The notes: generated by a model not told the origin, from the letters alone. Numbered from the stretch's first letter, positions 16,344 through 24,868 are shown. The stretch is DNA of 64,000 nucleotides from Actinomadura barringtoniae (GCF_017573505.1 NZ_JAGEOJ010000020.1:166321-230320); one strand, 5' to 3'. Translations and numbers: made by a program.

Positions 16344-18638
16344 TCAGTTGATGGACAGGCGCGCGCCGTCGTCCATCCGGGAGCGGCAGTTGAACGCGGC
16401 GAGGCAGAGCATCGGGCGGGCGTCGCGTACGCCGATCTCGCGCAGCCGCCGGGTCACCGGATCGTCGCCGGGGCCTGCGCGCAGCCGCAGCCACGGCAGC
16501 GGGTGAGCTCGGGCACCGCCGCGGAACTCGGCCACCGAACGCACGACGTCGGCGTTGCCGGATCGGCCGTACCAGACGCGGCCGAGGGACGGCACGGGCG
16601 TTCCCGGGCCCAGCCGGCCGGTGAGCGTCGTCCCGTTCGCGCCTCCGATGGCGAGCGCCAGGCGTCGCCGGCCCGAGCGCGCGAACGCGACCGGGCCGAT
16701 CTCGGGTGCGAGTCCCCACGCGTCGTGGGCGGTCGTCTGCGCCGCGTGGGTCGTGACCGTGCAGCCGAGGACCTGCTGCCCGGACCAGCGCAGGTCGGGG
16801 CGGCGCACGGGGTCGGCCCACGCGGCGAGCGGGTGGCGGCCCCGCCATGGGTCGTGGACGCACACCGCGAGCCGGGCCTCGGCGTACGGGCCGATCGTGG
16901 AGTCGCGGTGCGCGATCACGGTGAGGGCGACCGGAACCCATCGCGAGGCAGCGAGCCGGACGAGGGCGCCGACCTCCTCACCGGCGAGGGCCCGTTCGAC
17001 GGCACGGGCCTCGGCGGCGAAGAACGCGACGATGGCGTCGGTGTCGTGGCCCCGGACGGGCAGGTCCGCCGTGGACGGGCTGCCCGGCGCCGTCAGGAAC
17101 GGGTGGCCGTGCGGCTCGGGGACGTCGCGATGGAGCTGGAAGACGCGCGACCGCGTCACCACCCCCCGGTAAGGGACGAGCTTGCGGTCGATGTGGGCGC
17201 GTTCGATCAGCAGGTCGTGTTCGAGGGCCGCGAGGTAGTGCCGGATCCCGTGGCAGCTGGGGAACGTGTCCTCGGGCTGCCCGAAGCTCACCGTGTACCA
17301 GTCCGGATGCAGGTCGAAGCAGGTGTCGGTGCCCTGCCCGTCCATCGTGGCGACGATGTCGCGGTGATGGACGATGGACGCGACCCAGGTGCGCGGATCG
17401 GCGGGCTTCTTGAAGTCGATCGGCGCGCCGAGCGCGATCGCGTGCGTCACCGTGTGGCGGCGGCAGAACGCGGCGTCCTGCGCGAGGTTCATGACCGCCG
17501 ATCCGCCGAGGCTGTGGCCGATCAGCGCGATCTCCGCGCCCTCGGGGATGCCCGCCTTGCCGATCGCGTCCAGCAACGCGTTCGTGGTGGACGACTCCGA
17601 GCGCAGTGTGGTCGTGAACGCGCCGACGACGTCCTGGGGTGTGTCGTCGCTGCGGATCTCGGTGCCCATCCCGGGCATCAGCAGGACGAACCGTTCGGCG
17701 CCGTCCGGGCCGCGCACGGTCTGCACGATCACACGGCTGCCGCGGCCGAGCAGCCGGAGCGCGGTGAGGAAGTCGATGATCGAGCCCCTGCGGGGCAGGG
17801 CCGCCGCCAGCTCCGGCCCGGGATCGACCTCGCGGGAGACGCCGCGTCCGCGATCCCAGAACATGATGGCCTTGGTCGACAGGCCGGTCAGCGGGTCGGC
17901 GCTCGGCACGTCGCGGCCGCTGGCCAGCCGCCACGCGGTCGCGTCGTTGAACGGGTTGCCGTCCAGCAGCGCCCACAGGGTCTGGATCTCGCCGTACATC
18001 GGCGCGATGGTGCTGATGATCCCGCCGAAGCCGCGCGCCCGGTGCAGCCGCCACATCTCGCGCGCGAACCTCGGCACGCTTCCGGTGTTGACGGCGTCGA
18101 CGAGCGCGCGGAGCAGCGGGTCGTCGCGCATCTCGGGATGCCGGTGCGCCAGGCCGGTCAGCCGTACGCGCGCCGAGGTCGCCATCACGCGCACCGCCAG
18201 CCCACGGCGCCCGGCCACGCCCGCGGCCTGCGACACGACTCCGCTGAACGTTCCGCCGGCGAACGAGCAGCCGAGCCCCTTGCCGTGCGTCAACGCCCGG
18301 ACCAGCGCGGACTGGGCGGCGACGTGCGTGCGCATCGCCGCGATGCCCGGGCTTCTGGTGATGGCGGCGAGCGCCTCCGTCGCGTGCACGGAGCATTCGC
18401 GGATGGCCTCGGCGACGTGGGCCAGGTCCGCCGCGCACGCGGTGGCGTCGGTCCGTGCGACGCCCGGCTGCACGACGCCCGGCTGCACGACGCCCGGCTG
18501 GGCCGTGCCCGTCTGCGCCGTGCCCGCGAGGCCGTTGACGACGGTCAGTCGCGGGCGTGCGGGGCCGGGACCGCCGTCCGCCGGCCCTGGGGCGCGGACG
18601 GCGTTCGTCGCCGGCGGTCGTGCCTCGTCGCCGTTCAC
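16344..18638 (-). CDS. Large alpha/beta-hydrolase fused to acetoacetate-decarboxylase-like domain (paralogue A)
   Basis: 764 aa, GTG start, 10 bases after the stop of the next upstream hydrolase, so one operon. Parts: a low-complexity N-terminus with QPGVV repeats (residues ~40-62), a helical region (65-290), a lipase-type hydrolase domain with nucleophile elbow GHSLGGSAVMNL (Ser near 376) and likely acid/His in HRDIVATMDG and SCHGIRHYL, and a C-terminal part (~560-745) reading like the acetoacetate decarboxylase fold (DSTIGPYAEARLAV, AWGLAPEIGPV, LGRVWYGRSG). The position of the Schiff-base Lys (FGYPKKL in true decarboxylases) reads LAPEI, so decarboxylation is unlikely. No signal peptide. 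Close relative of the gene at 20394-22655. Fold assignment of the C-terminal part is by eye; function unknown. Confidence 0.65.
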   Translation of the reverse strand: MNGDEARPPATNAVRAPGPADGGPGPARPRLTVVNGLAGTAQTGTAQPGVVQPGVVQPGVARTDATACAADLAHVAEAIRECSVHATEALAAITRSPGIAAMRTHVAAQSALVRALTHGKGLGCSFAGGTFSGVVSQAAGVAGRRGLAVRVMATSARVRLTGLAHRHPEMRDDPLLRALVDAVNTGSVPRFAREMWRLHRARGFGGIISTIAPMYGEIQTLWALLDGNPFNDATAWRLASGRDVPSADPLTGLSTKAIMFWDRGRGVSREVDPGPELAAALPRRGSIIDFLTALRLLGRGSRVIVQTVRGPDGAERFVLLMPGMGTEIRSDDTPQDVVGAFTTTLRSESSTTNALLDAIGKAGIPEGAEIALIGHSLGGSAVMNLAQDAAFCRRHTVTHAIALGAPIDFKKPADPRTWVASIVHHRDIVATMDGQGTDTCFDLHPDWYTVSFGQPEDTFPSCHGIRHYLAALEHDLLIERAHIDRKLVPYRGVVTRSRVFQLHRDVPEPHGHPFLTAPGSPSTADLPVRGHDTDAIVAFFAAEARAVERALAGEEVGALVRLAASRWVPVALTVIAHRDSTIGPYAEARLAVCVHDPWRGRHPLAAWADPVRRPDLRWSGQQVLGCTVTTHAAQTTAHDAWGLAPEIGPVAFARSGRRRLALAIGGANGTTLTGRLGPGTPVPSLGRVWYGRSGNADVVRSVAEFRGGARAHPLPWLRLRAGPGDDPVTRRLREIGVRDARPMLCLAAFNCRSRMDDGARLSIN
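18459..18518 (-). repeat. 15-bp tandem repeat in hydrolase A N-terminus
   Basis: Three near-identical units of GACGCCCGGCTGCAC (plus strand) at 18459-18503, then a decayed fourth unit. They encode the QPGVV repeats of paralogue A and keep the frame. Confidence 0.75.
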
Positions 18639-18648
18639 CCTCGCTCCC

Positions 18649-19608
18649 TCAGCCGACCCGCAGGTGGCAGCGCATCCACCGGTCGAGCTCGGCGAACGCC
18701 CGCTTGCGAGCGTCCTCGGCGGACAGGACCAGGTCGTGCATCCCGCCCTCGATCCGCACGATCGTCACGTGCGAGCCCAGGCGCGGCGCCCAGCGGACTA
18801 TGTCGTCGGCGTTCAGCACCACGTCCGCCGAGGTGATGTCGGTGACCTGCGGGCCCGGCTTCACACTGCGCGCCGCGGCCATCACCAGCACGGGAACGTC
18901 GATGGCGAGCCCGTCGTGGACCGCGCGCTGCGCGTTGCGGACCGCCGCCAGCCAGCCCACCCGCATGGGGAATCCGTCGAGCGGCTTCCAGCCCCGGTCG
19001 AAGTCCCATTCGCCGTCATGATCGCGATGGAGGCTGCGGGCGTAGGCGTCCGAGAGGCCGAGCGGAAGCCTGCCCTTCGGCACGGCCTTGCTCAGCAGCC
19101 TGGACGCCTCGCAGACCGCCCATCGCACCGGCGGCGGGGCGTTGACGTCGAGGAACGGGCTGTTGAGGAAGACCCCGTCGACCAGCCCGCGCCCGCTCAC
19201 CCGGTCGGCCCAGAGCGCGGCGGTGAGGCCGCCTGTCGAGTGCCCGTTCAGCAGCAGCACGTCGTGCTCGTCGTCCTCCCGCACGATCCGGACCGCCATG
19301 TCGATCTCGGCGTAGTAGCGGGCCAGGTCGTCGGTGTAGTTGGGGGTCTGGTGGGGCCGCAGCGAACGGCCGTGCTTGCGCAGGTCGAGCGCGTAGAAGT
19401 CGAAGCCGCGTTCGACGTAGAAGTCGGCCAGGTGGTCCTGGAAGAAGTAGTCGACGAAGCCGTGCAGATACAGCACCGCACGCGCGGTGCGCTCCGCGCA
19501 CCTGCGGCGCACCAGCGTCGCCACGACCTCGCCCTCGTCGTCCCTGACCATCGGCAGCTCGATCGCCTCGTATTCACTGCCCAGCACGTCGGTCGACCGA
19601 TTCATCAC
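18649..19608 (-). CDS. Alpha/beta-hydrolase, monoglyceride lipase/lysophospholipase (PldB) type
   Basis: 319 aa. S33-type hydrolase: oxyanion segment VLYLHGFVDYFF, FDFYALDLRKHGRS typical of monoacylglycerol lipases and PldB, nucleophile elbow LNGHSTGG (Ser near 120), and C-terminal VRIEGGMHDLVLS carrying the catalytic His. Predicted substrates are lysophospholipids or monoglycerides. No signal peptide. Start is GTG 19608 or ATG 19605; neither has a good ribosome site, but a short leader ORF with a strong one lies just upstream (19639-19683). First gene of the operon with paralogue A. Confidence 0.78.
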   Translation of the reverse strand: MMNRSTDVLGSEYEAIELPMVRDDEGEVVATLVRRRCAERTARAVLYLHGFVDYFFQDHLADFYVERGFDFYALDLRKHGRSLRPHQTPNYTDDLARYYAEIDMAVRIVREDDEHDVLLLNGHSTGGLTAALWADRVSGRGLVDGVFLNSPFLDVNAPPPVRWAVCEASRLLSKAVPKGRLPLGLSDAYARSLHRDHDGEWDFDRGWKPLDGFPMRVGWLAAVRNAQRAVHDGLAIDVPVLVMAAARSVKPGPQVTDITSADVVLNADDIVRWAPRLGSHVTIVRIEGGMHDLVLSAEDARKRAFAELDRWMRCHLRVG

Positions 19609-19638
19609 ACATCCCGTCCGGAGTCGTCGGTGGCGGCT

Positions 19639-19683
19639 TTATTTGCAGATTAGCCATGCCACGGGCGCCCGATACATAGGCAT
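19639..19683 (-). CDS. Possible leader peptide upstream of PldB-like hydrolase
   Basis: 14 codons (MPMYRAPVAWLICK). AGGAGG on the minus strand (plus 19686-19691) is 8 nt from the second ATG (19677), the better start. Ends 31 nt before the hydrolase start, whose own ribosome site is poor. Could couple or attenuate translation; may also be chance. Confidence 0.3.
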   Translation of the reverse strand: MPMYRAPVAWLICK

Positions 19684-19790
19684 TTCCTCCTGCGACCTTC
19701 GCTCCAGAATGCGCAACGGCACCAGTTCGAACGACGCATTGCGGCGATTATGCGGGCACCGAGAAAATGGCTAATGGAAAGGACTTCGCC

Positions 19791-20327
19791 ATGTCTCAAT
19801 CCGCAGTGATTCGCGAACAGGCCGACACGCTCGGCCGTGACGTCTCGGTTCTGGAGGAGTGCGCCGAACGGCTGACGGACCTGGCGGCCCGTCACCGCGG
19901 CGCCGCCGGAATCCCCGACTGGCTGGAGGCCGTGGCCGCCGACCACGCGGCACGGTGCAGAACGGCCGCCGGCGACCTGCGCCTCGCCTCGACCCGGCTG
20001 GGCGACTACGCCGACGCCCTCGACCGCTCCCCCGTTCCCACGTCCCTCCGGCCGCCCTCGCTGCCCGCGCTGCCGTCGCTGCCCTCGCTTCCGACGGCCA
20101 AGGATCTGGCGGCGATCAAGGCGCTTCCGGCGCTCGCCGCTCCTGCGGTGCTGTCGGCCGCGGGACCCGTGTTGAAGGCCGCCGGTCCCGTTCTGAAGCT
20201 GGCGGGCGGCCTCCGCAAGAAGGAGGAGCCACCGGCAGCCGCGCCTCCCCCGACTCCTGTGGCCACGCCTCCCGCTGAGCCCGGGCCCGAGACCGAGACG
20301 GCCGCGGCCACGGCGACCGCCAGCTGA
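19791..20327 (+). CDS. Helical, Pro/Ala-rich hypothetical protein
   Basis: 178 aa from the ATG at 19791 (MSQSAVIREQADTL), chosen because GGAAAGGA lies 7 nt upstream; ATG 19767 is possible but has no ribosome site. Residues ~1-80 are predicted helical with a heptad look (DVSVLEECAERLTDLAARH ... CRTAAGDLRLASTRLGDYADAL), resembling the size and feel of WXG100-type helical hairpins but without WXG or the YxxxD/E export motif. Residues 80-110 hold PSLPALPSLPSLP; then an Ala/Leu-rich stretch with duplicated AAGPVLK, and a Pro/Ala/Thr tail. Divergent from the PldB-like gene and flanked by both hydrolase paralogues. Function unknown. Confidence 0.65.
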   Translation: MSQSAVIREQADTLGRDVSVLEECAERLTDLAARHRGAAGIPDWLEAVAADHAARCRTAAGDLRLASTRLGDYADALDRSPVPTSLRPPSLPALPSLPSLPTAKDLAAIKALPALAAPAVLSAAGPVLKAAGPVLKLAGGLRKKEEPPAAAPPPTPVATPPAEPGPETETAAATATAS

Positions 20328-20341
20328 CGAGCCGCACGAAC

Positions 20342-20386
20342 ACACAGGATCGGCCGATCCCCGAACGGGACCGGCCGATCCTGTGT
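20342..20386. terminator. Strong bidirectional terminator hairpin
   Basis: Perfect 15-bp arms ACACAGGATCGGCCG and CGGCCGATCCTGTGT enclose an inner CCCG/CGGG hairpin. Lies 14 bases after the helical protein stop (+) and 8 bases from the paralogue B stop (-). Confidence 0.8.
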
Positions 20387-20393
20387 CATGTCG

Positions 20394-22655
20394 CTAGAGG
20401 CTGAAGACCGCCGCACCGCTCACCTTCGAGTGGTGTGAACGGGCGGACAGGCAGGCCAGCGGCCGCGCGCCGTCCAGCCCGAGCCGTCTCAACGTCTCGG
20501 CCAGCGGAAGCTCGGACGTCCCGGCGTTCAGCTTGCACAGCGCGCCCGGGTGGCCCCAGATGCGTCCGCGCACCTGGAAGGTGGCGCGGTAGACGTCGCG
20601 GCCGGAACGCGTGTAGAGGACCGTGTCGTACGCCGGGCTCAGCAGGCCGGGGCCGAGGAAGCCGCCCAGCACCAGCGGGTCGGCGCCCTCGCCGTCCTTC
20701 TCACCGAGCGTGACCCGGACGCGCTGCCGCCCGACCGAGAGGCCGATGTCGCCGAGTTCGGCCGGGATGCGCCAGAACTGGCGCTGCGCGTCGCGGGCCG
20801 CCTCGGTGTCGACGACCGAGCCGACGACGCGGATGCCGAGCCCGCGCCGGTCGACGTCCCTGACCAGGTCGGTGAGGACGAACATGCCGTCCTTCCACGG
20901 TGCGTGCACGACGATGCCCGCGACGACCTCCTTGTAGGGGCCGAGGTTGGATTCGCGGTGGTCGGCGGCGAACACCGCGACCAGCGCGCGGTTGCCGATG
21001 AGCAGGGGTCGGGCGGGCGAACCGTTCTCCATGAGGGCGGCGGCCTTGCCCGGCGAGACCGTGAAGTAGGCGAGCAGGCCGTCGCCGTCCGAGCAGGTGA
21101 GGGGCAGCTCGACCGTTCCGGAGCCGGACTCGGTGGCGACGTCGAAGCGCGGCGTGGTGAGGAACGGGAATCCGTCCGGCGCCGGGGGCTCGTCGTAGAT
21201 CTGGTACATCTGCGTCCGGACGACCTCGCCGTGGTAAGCCTCCAGCTGCTCGTCGATGTGCTCTCGCGCCTCGCCCAGCCGGTGTTCCAGGTCGTTGAGG
21301 TAGTGGCTGGGGCTGTGGCACTCGGGGAACTGGTGGAACGGCTCGGTGTAGTCGACGACGTACCAGTCCGGATGGTGGTCGTAGCAGCTGCCCGCGCCGG
21401 TGCCGTCCAGCGTCGGGACGATGTCGTGCTGGTTGGTGATCGTCGCGACCCGGGTGCGCGGGTCGGCGGGCACCTTGTGGTCGACCGGCGACCCGATCGC
21501 GACCGCGTTGGTCAGCCGGTACCGCCCGCAGAACGTCTCCTCCTGCGCCAGGTTCATGATCGCCGACCCGCCGGCGCTGTGCCCGACCAGGGCGACCTCG
21601 TCGCCCTCCGGGATGCCGTAGTCGGCGATGGCGCTGTGCAGCGCGCCGCTGTAGGTCGACCAGTTCTCCAAGGTGGCGCGGAACGCCCCGACCAGGTCCT
21701 GGGGCGAGTCGTTGCGCGAGCCGCCCGGCCGCATCCCGGGCGCCTGCACCACGTGCCGGTGGGCGCCGTCCGGCCCGGTGATGGTCTGGATGATGATCCG
21801 GCCGTCGTTCCCGAGCATCCGGATGTTGCGCACGAAGTCCAGCAGCGAGCCGCGCGCGCCGACCGAGGACGCCTCGTACGCCGACATCTCGATCGGGCGC
21901 GCACCGCCCTCGCCCCGGTCCAGCCGGGAGATGAACCAGGTCGAGACGCCGATCAGCGGGTCGGCCGTCGGCGCGCCCCGGCCGCTGGCCATCTTCCACG
22001 CGGTGTGGTCGTTCAGCGGGTTCTCGTCGAGCAGCGCCTTAAGGCTGAAGATCTCGACGGCCATCGGCGCCAGCCGGCTCAGCCCGTCCACCGCGCCGCG
22101 GTGCCGGAACAGCTCGCGCAGCGCCCGCCACATCTCGACGTCGCGGTCGGCGTTCACCGCGTCGATGATCCGCACGAGCTTGGGGTCCTGCGTCAGCTCG
22201 GGGTGCACGATCTGCAGGGCCGCCAGCCGCAGCCGCAGCGACGTGGCCATGACCAGGATCGCCAGGCTGTCGCGATCGGCCATCCGGCCGAGCCCGCCGA
22301 CGGCCGCGCCGACCCGCCCGCCGCTGAACGCGAAGCCCAGCCCGTTCTCGCGCGTCAGCGTGGTGACCAGCTGCCGGTGCGCGGCGGTGGCCCGCACGGG
22401 CGCGGCGGCCGCGCACGCCGCCATCGCCGGGTGGGTGAGCGCGGCGGTGGTACGGGCCGAGACCTGAAGGATGGTGTCGGCGATCGTCGACATCTCGCGC
22501 GCCGCGTCCTTGAGCCGGTCGGTCTGCTCGACGTGCCGCCTCTCGTTCTCGGCCACGAACGCCGGCGGGTGTCGTTCGGCGGACGAGCGTTTGGACGAGC
22601 CCCGCCCGCCCTTTCGCCGCGCAGGTCGCTCGGTCGTGGCTTGATCGGCGCTCAT
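20394..22655 (-). CDS. Large alpha/beta-hydrolase fused to acetoacetate-decarboxylase-like domain (paralogue B)
   Basis: 753 aa from the ATG at 22655, preceded by GGAGG; the frame is open further upstream but without support. Same architecture as the 16344-18638 protein: basic N-terminus (RRKGGRGSSKRS), helical region, hydrolase core with GHSAGGSAIMNLAQ (Ser near 360), candidate acid/His in NQHDIVPTLDG and ECHSPSHYLNDL, and C-terminal domain ~545-740 with SNLGPYKEVVAG, FWRIPAELGDI and LYTRSGRDVY. This resembles acetoacetate decarboxylase-like barrels, but the catalytic Lys position reads PAEL. No signal peptide or membrane segment. Transcribed alone, divergent from a tiny hydrophobic ORF. Relationship to A is direct (long shared motifs such as GSAxMNLAQ, FC, HPDWY). 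Confidence 0.68.
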   Translation of the reverse strand: MSADQATTERPARRKGGRGSSKRSSAERHPPAFVAENERRHVEQTDRLKDAAREMSTIADTILQVSARTTAALTHPAMAACAAAAPVRATAAHRQLVTTLTRENGLGFAFSGGRVGAAVGGLGRMADRDSLAILVMATSLRLRLAALQIVHPELTQDPKLVRIIDAVNADRDVEMWRALRELFRHRGAVDGLSRLAPMAVEIFSLKALLDENPLNDHTAWKMASGRGAPTADPLIGVSTWFISRLDRGEGGARPIEMSAYEASSVGARGSLLDFVRNIRMLGNDGRIIIQTITGPDGAHRHVVQAPGMRPGGSRNDSPQDLVGAFRATLENWSTYSGALHSAIADYGIPEGDEVALVGHSAGGSAIMNLAQEETFCGRYRLTNAVAIGSPVDHKVPADPRTRVATITNQHDIVPTLDGTGAGSCYDHHPDWYVVDYTEPFHQFPECHSPSHYLNDLEHRLGEAREHIDEQLEAYHGEVVRTQMYQIYDEPPAPDGFPFLTTPRFDVATESGSGTVELPLTCSDGDGLLAYFTVSPGKAAALMENGSPARPLLIGNRALVAVFAADHRESNLGPYKEVVAGIVVHAPWKDGMFVLTDLVRDVDRRGLGIRVVGSVVDTEAARDAQRQFWRIPAELGDIGLSVGRQRVRVTLGEKDGEGADPLVLGGFLGPGLLSPAYDTVLYTRSGRDVYRATFQVRGRIWGHPGALCKLNAGTSELPLAETLRRLGLDGARPLACLSARSHHSKVSGAAVFSL

Positions 22656-22823
22656 GGAGCCTCCAGAAGAGCTCTCGGCAGTCGGTTCTCCCGCGATTCT
22701 CCGCGCGCGGAAAGACCACCGACAATCACCCTTTGGCAATGGACCTAACAGACCATGGCCGGATCACCGTGCAATTCCTAGTCTGATGAACAGCGATTTC
22801 ATCGACAAATGCAAACGGAGGTC

Positions 22824-22895
22824 ATGATGAGCCTGATGATCGATCTGGGCGGACTTCTCGGCTCTGTTCTCGGTCTGGTCGGTTCGCTCCTCTAG
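22824..22895 (+). CDS. Tiny hydrophobic peptide (22-23 aa)
   Basis: Double ATG at 22824/22827; GGAGG at 22817-22821 gives 5-nt spacing to the second ATG. The product begins MSLMIDLGGLLGSV and is Leu/Gly/Val-rich with one Asp and no Lys/Arg, long enough for one membrane helix. Divergent from hydrolase paralogue B with ~168 bases between. No family recognised; could be a membrane micropeptide, a toxin-like peptide or a leader. Confidence 0.5.
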   Translation: MMSLMIDLGGLLGSVLGLVGSLL

Positions 22896-22983
22896 GGCGA
22901 AACCGGCGCCGTCGCCGCGCAGGGCATCGCGGACCTGCGCGGCCACGGCCCGCTCCGGCTCCGGCTCCGGCTCCGGCAACCGA

Positions 22984-23457
22984 TTACAGGTAGTCGAAGA
23001 AGCGGACGAACCACGTGGGGGGATGCTCGGGCGGGTAGTAGCGGGCCAGAGGGCTTCGGCCGTCGTAGCGGGCGTGCAGCAGATCTTCAGGAACCATTCG
23101 GTATCCGAGCTCATTCAGAGCGCCCTCGACCCGCCGTCGATCTTCGGCCGGCAAGGGTTTCTCGGCGTCCAGGTACTGGCCGAGGTTCCCGGGTGAATAG
23201 ACGGCCAGGTCGCCGAAATTGCTGACACGGATGATGATCTGCTCGCCGCCGGCCGTATGGGCGGCAGGGACCAGCACGTCGCCGTGGTGGCTGGCGTCCT
23301 GGACCTGGCGGTCCGCCCTGCAGCGGCAGGTGAACGCCTTGTCCAGTTCCTCGACGAGCAGGTCGAACCTCGCCCTGGTCTCCGAATGGTCGTAATCCGC
23401 AGGGAATTCCATGTGCTCCGGGTCGTCCAATCCCCTGAGCAGCTCCCACCAGTCCAC
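22984..23457 (-). CDS. Conserved-looking hypothetical protein, 157 aa
   Basis: Starts GTG at 23457 (MDWWELLRGLDDPEHMEF). Soluble, acidic N-terminal half with CRCRADRQ and a central strand-rich part (GGEQIIIRVSNFGDLAVYS), ending in WFVRFFDYL. The composition suggests an intact small cytoplasmic protein, but I recognise no family. No clear ribosome site. Divergent from the acyltransferase gene. A GGCTCC hexamer run at 22957-22977 lies just beyond its stop. Confidence 0.6.
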   Translation of the reverse strand: MDWWELLRGLDDPEHMEFPADYDHSETRARFDLLVEELDKAFTCRCRADRQVQDASHHGDVLVPAAHTAGGEQIIIRVSNFGDLAVYSPGNLGQYLDAEKPLPAEDRRRVEGALNELGYRMVPEDLLHARYDGRSPLARYYPPEHPPTWFVRFFDYL

Positions 23458-23545
23458 ATCGCCGAGGCTATCCCGGGCATTCAGCGGCAGGCTCCATTCC
23501 TGCCCACCAATGGCCGAGACCAGTTCCGGGGCCTAGTCTGTCCGG

Positions 23546-24808
23546 ATGACTCCCCCCTTGGCCGATTTCGCGGCCGCGACTCGGCTCGGGTGGTTGGACG
23601 CGCTGCGGGGCTGGGCCGCCATGGTGGTGGCCTTCCATCACGCCGCCTACATCTTCCTGCCGGACTGGCGGCACCTGATGGACGGCTGGGTCGATCCCGG
23701 CCGGTACGGGGTGCTCGTGTTCTTCCTGCTCAGTGGGTACATCGTGCCCGCGTCGCTGGAACGGCGCGGCAGCGTCCGGGCGTTCTGGGTGAGCAGGATC
23801 TTCCGCATCTACCCGCTGCTGGCGGTGGCGTCCTTCCTGGCGATCCTGCCGTTCCTGCTGGGGGTGCGCGGGCTGCGGGCCGGGCTGGAGCAGTACGAGC
23901 CGGTCACGGCGGTGGTCGCGCACATGACGATGATGCAGGACCTGCTGGCCGTGCCGAACGCGATCAACGTGCTGTGGACGCTGTCCTACGAGATGGCCTT
24001 CTACCTGCTGGTCGTGGCCTTGTTCGTGGTCAACGTTCACCGGCGGTCGGCGTCGGTGGCCACGGGGCTGACGGTGCTCGCGGTGGCGGTGGGCGCGGTG
24101 CTGCCGACGGCCGTGCTGTCGGGCCACGCGGGCGTGGGGAGCGTCGTGTCGCTGGCCGCGCTGGCGATGGTGATGGCGATCGCGCTGGCGATGTCGGACC
24201 GTCCCGGGCTGCGCACCGCGGGCGGGCTCATGGGCGGGGTGCTGACGGCCGTGCTGGTGACCGTGAACGGGCGGATCGGCGCCTGGGAGGGGATGCTCAT
24301 GCTCGCCGTCATGTTCACCGGCACCGTGGTGTACCGCGCCGAGCACGGCCAGATCAGCCGCCGCACGGCCTTCCTGGCGGCCGGGTTCGTGCTGGCCGGG
24401 ACGCTCGGGGTGGGTCTCTGGCACGCGGGGACGGGCCTGCCGGGGCCGCTGGCGATGCGCGCCCAGCTGGCCTGGTCCGGCTCGGTGATCTTGGCGGCGG
24501 CGACGTTCGCGGCGGGCTGGCTGCTCCGGCGGCGCCGCTTCCCGCGCTGGGCGACCTGGCTGGGCACGATCAGCTTCTCGATCTACCTGCTGCATTCGCT
24601 CGTGCTGATGGCGGCGAACCAGCTCTTCGGAGTCACCCGGCATCAGAGCGTGCCAGGCGCCATCACCTTCTTCGCAGTGCTGATCGCCGCGAGCTGGGCG
24701 ACGCAACGCTGGATCGAGGCCCCGGCTCAGCGTCTGGGGCGGCGGCTCGCGCGGCGGCCCGTTCCGGTGGGTGAGCCGCAGCAGCCCGCGCCCGCGCTGG
24801 CCCCCTGA
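23546..24808 (+). CDS. Acyltransferase 3 (OafA/NodX type) membrane protein
   Basis: 420 aa. O-acetylates or acylates a surface sugar or similar acceptor using a cytoplasmic acyl donor. Family marks: LDALRGWAAMVVAFHHAAYI with the conserved Arg and catalytic His, VLVFFLLSGYIVP, and FWVSRIFRIYPLL. About ten hydrophobic segments follow. The C-terminus ends with FSIYLLHSLVL and WIEAPAQRLGRRL, as usual. No SGNH domain is fused. Stand-alone gene; the acceptor is unknown. Confidence 0.88.
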   Translation: MTPPLADFAAATRLGWLDALRGWAAMVVAFHHAAYIFLPDWRHLMDGWVDPGRYGVLVFFLLSGYIVPASLERRGSVRAFWVSRIFRIYPLLAVASFLAILPFLLGVRGLRAGLEQYEPVTAVVAHMTMMQDLLAVPNAINVLWTLSYEMAFYLLVVALFVVNVHRRSASVATGLTVLAVAVGAVLPTAVLSGHAGVGSVVSLAALAMVMAIALAMSDRPGLRTAGGLMGGVLTAVLVTVNGRIGAWEGMLMLAVMFTGTVVYRAEHGQISRRTAFLAAGFVLAGTLGVGLWHAGTGLPGPLAMRAQLAWSGSVILAAATFAAGWLLRRRRFPRWATWLGTISFSIYLLHSLVLMAANQLFGVTRHQSVPGAITFFAVLIAASWATQRWIEAPAQRLGRRLARRPVPVGEPQQPAPALAP

Positions 24809-24847
24809 CGTCACGCAAGTTCGGCACGAAGGCCACTGGTCGCGGGC

Positions 24848-24868
24848 AACAGTTGCTCAGTTGCGTGA
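24848..24868 (+). promoter_or_regulatory. Shared 21-bp element upstream of tatA-like gene
   Basis: Contains the direct repeat GTTGC-TCA-GTTGC followed by GTGA. Identical over 21 bases, and in the same orientation relative to the downstream gene, to 29196-29216 upstream of the LCP gene. Ends 49 nt before the ATG. TCACGCAA at 24811-24818 is the inverse of its TTGCGTGA end. Confidence 0.6.

Noticed and set aside
19767..19769. ATG as start of the helical Pro-rich protein
   Set aside because: No ribosome site; GGAAAGGA is correctly placed for ATG 19791.
16344..22895. Hydrolase cluster as an antiphage defence or type VII secretion locus
   Set aside because: No nuclease, NTPase, WXG motif, EccC-like ATPase or export motif is visible; only the general helical look of the 178-aa protein recalled WXG100 proteins.
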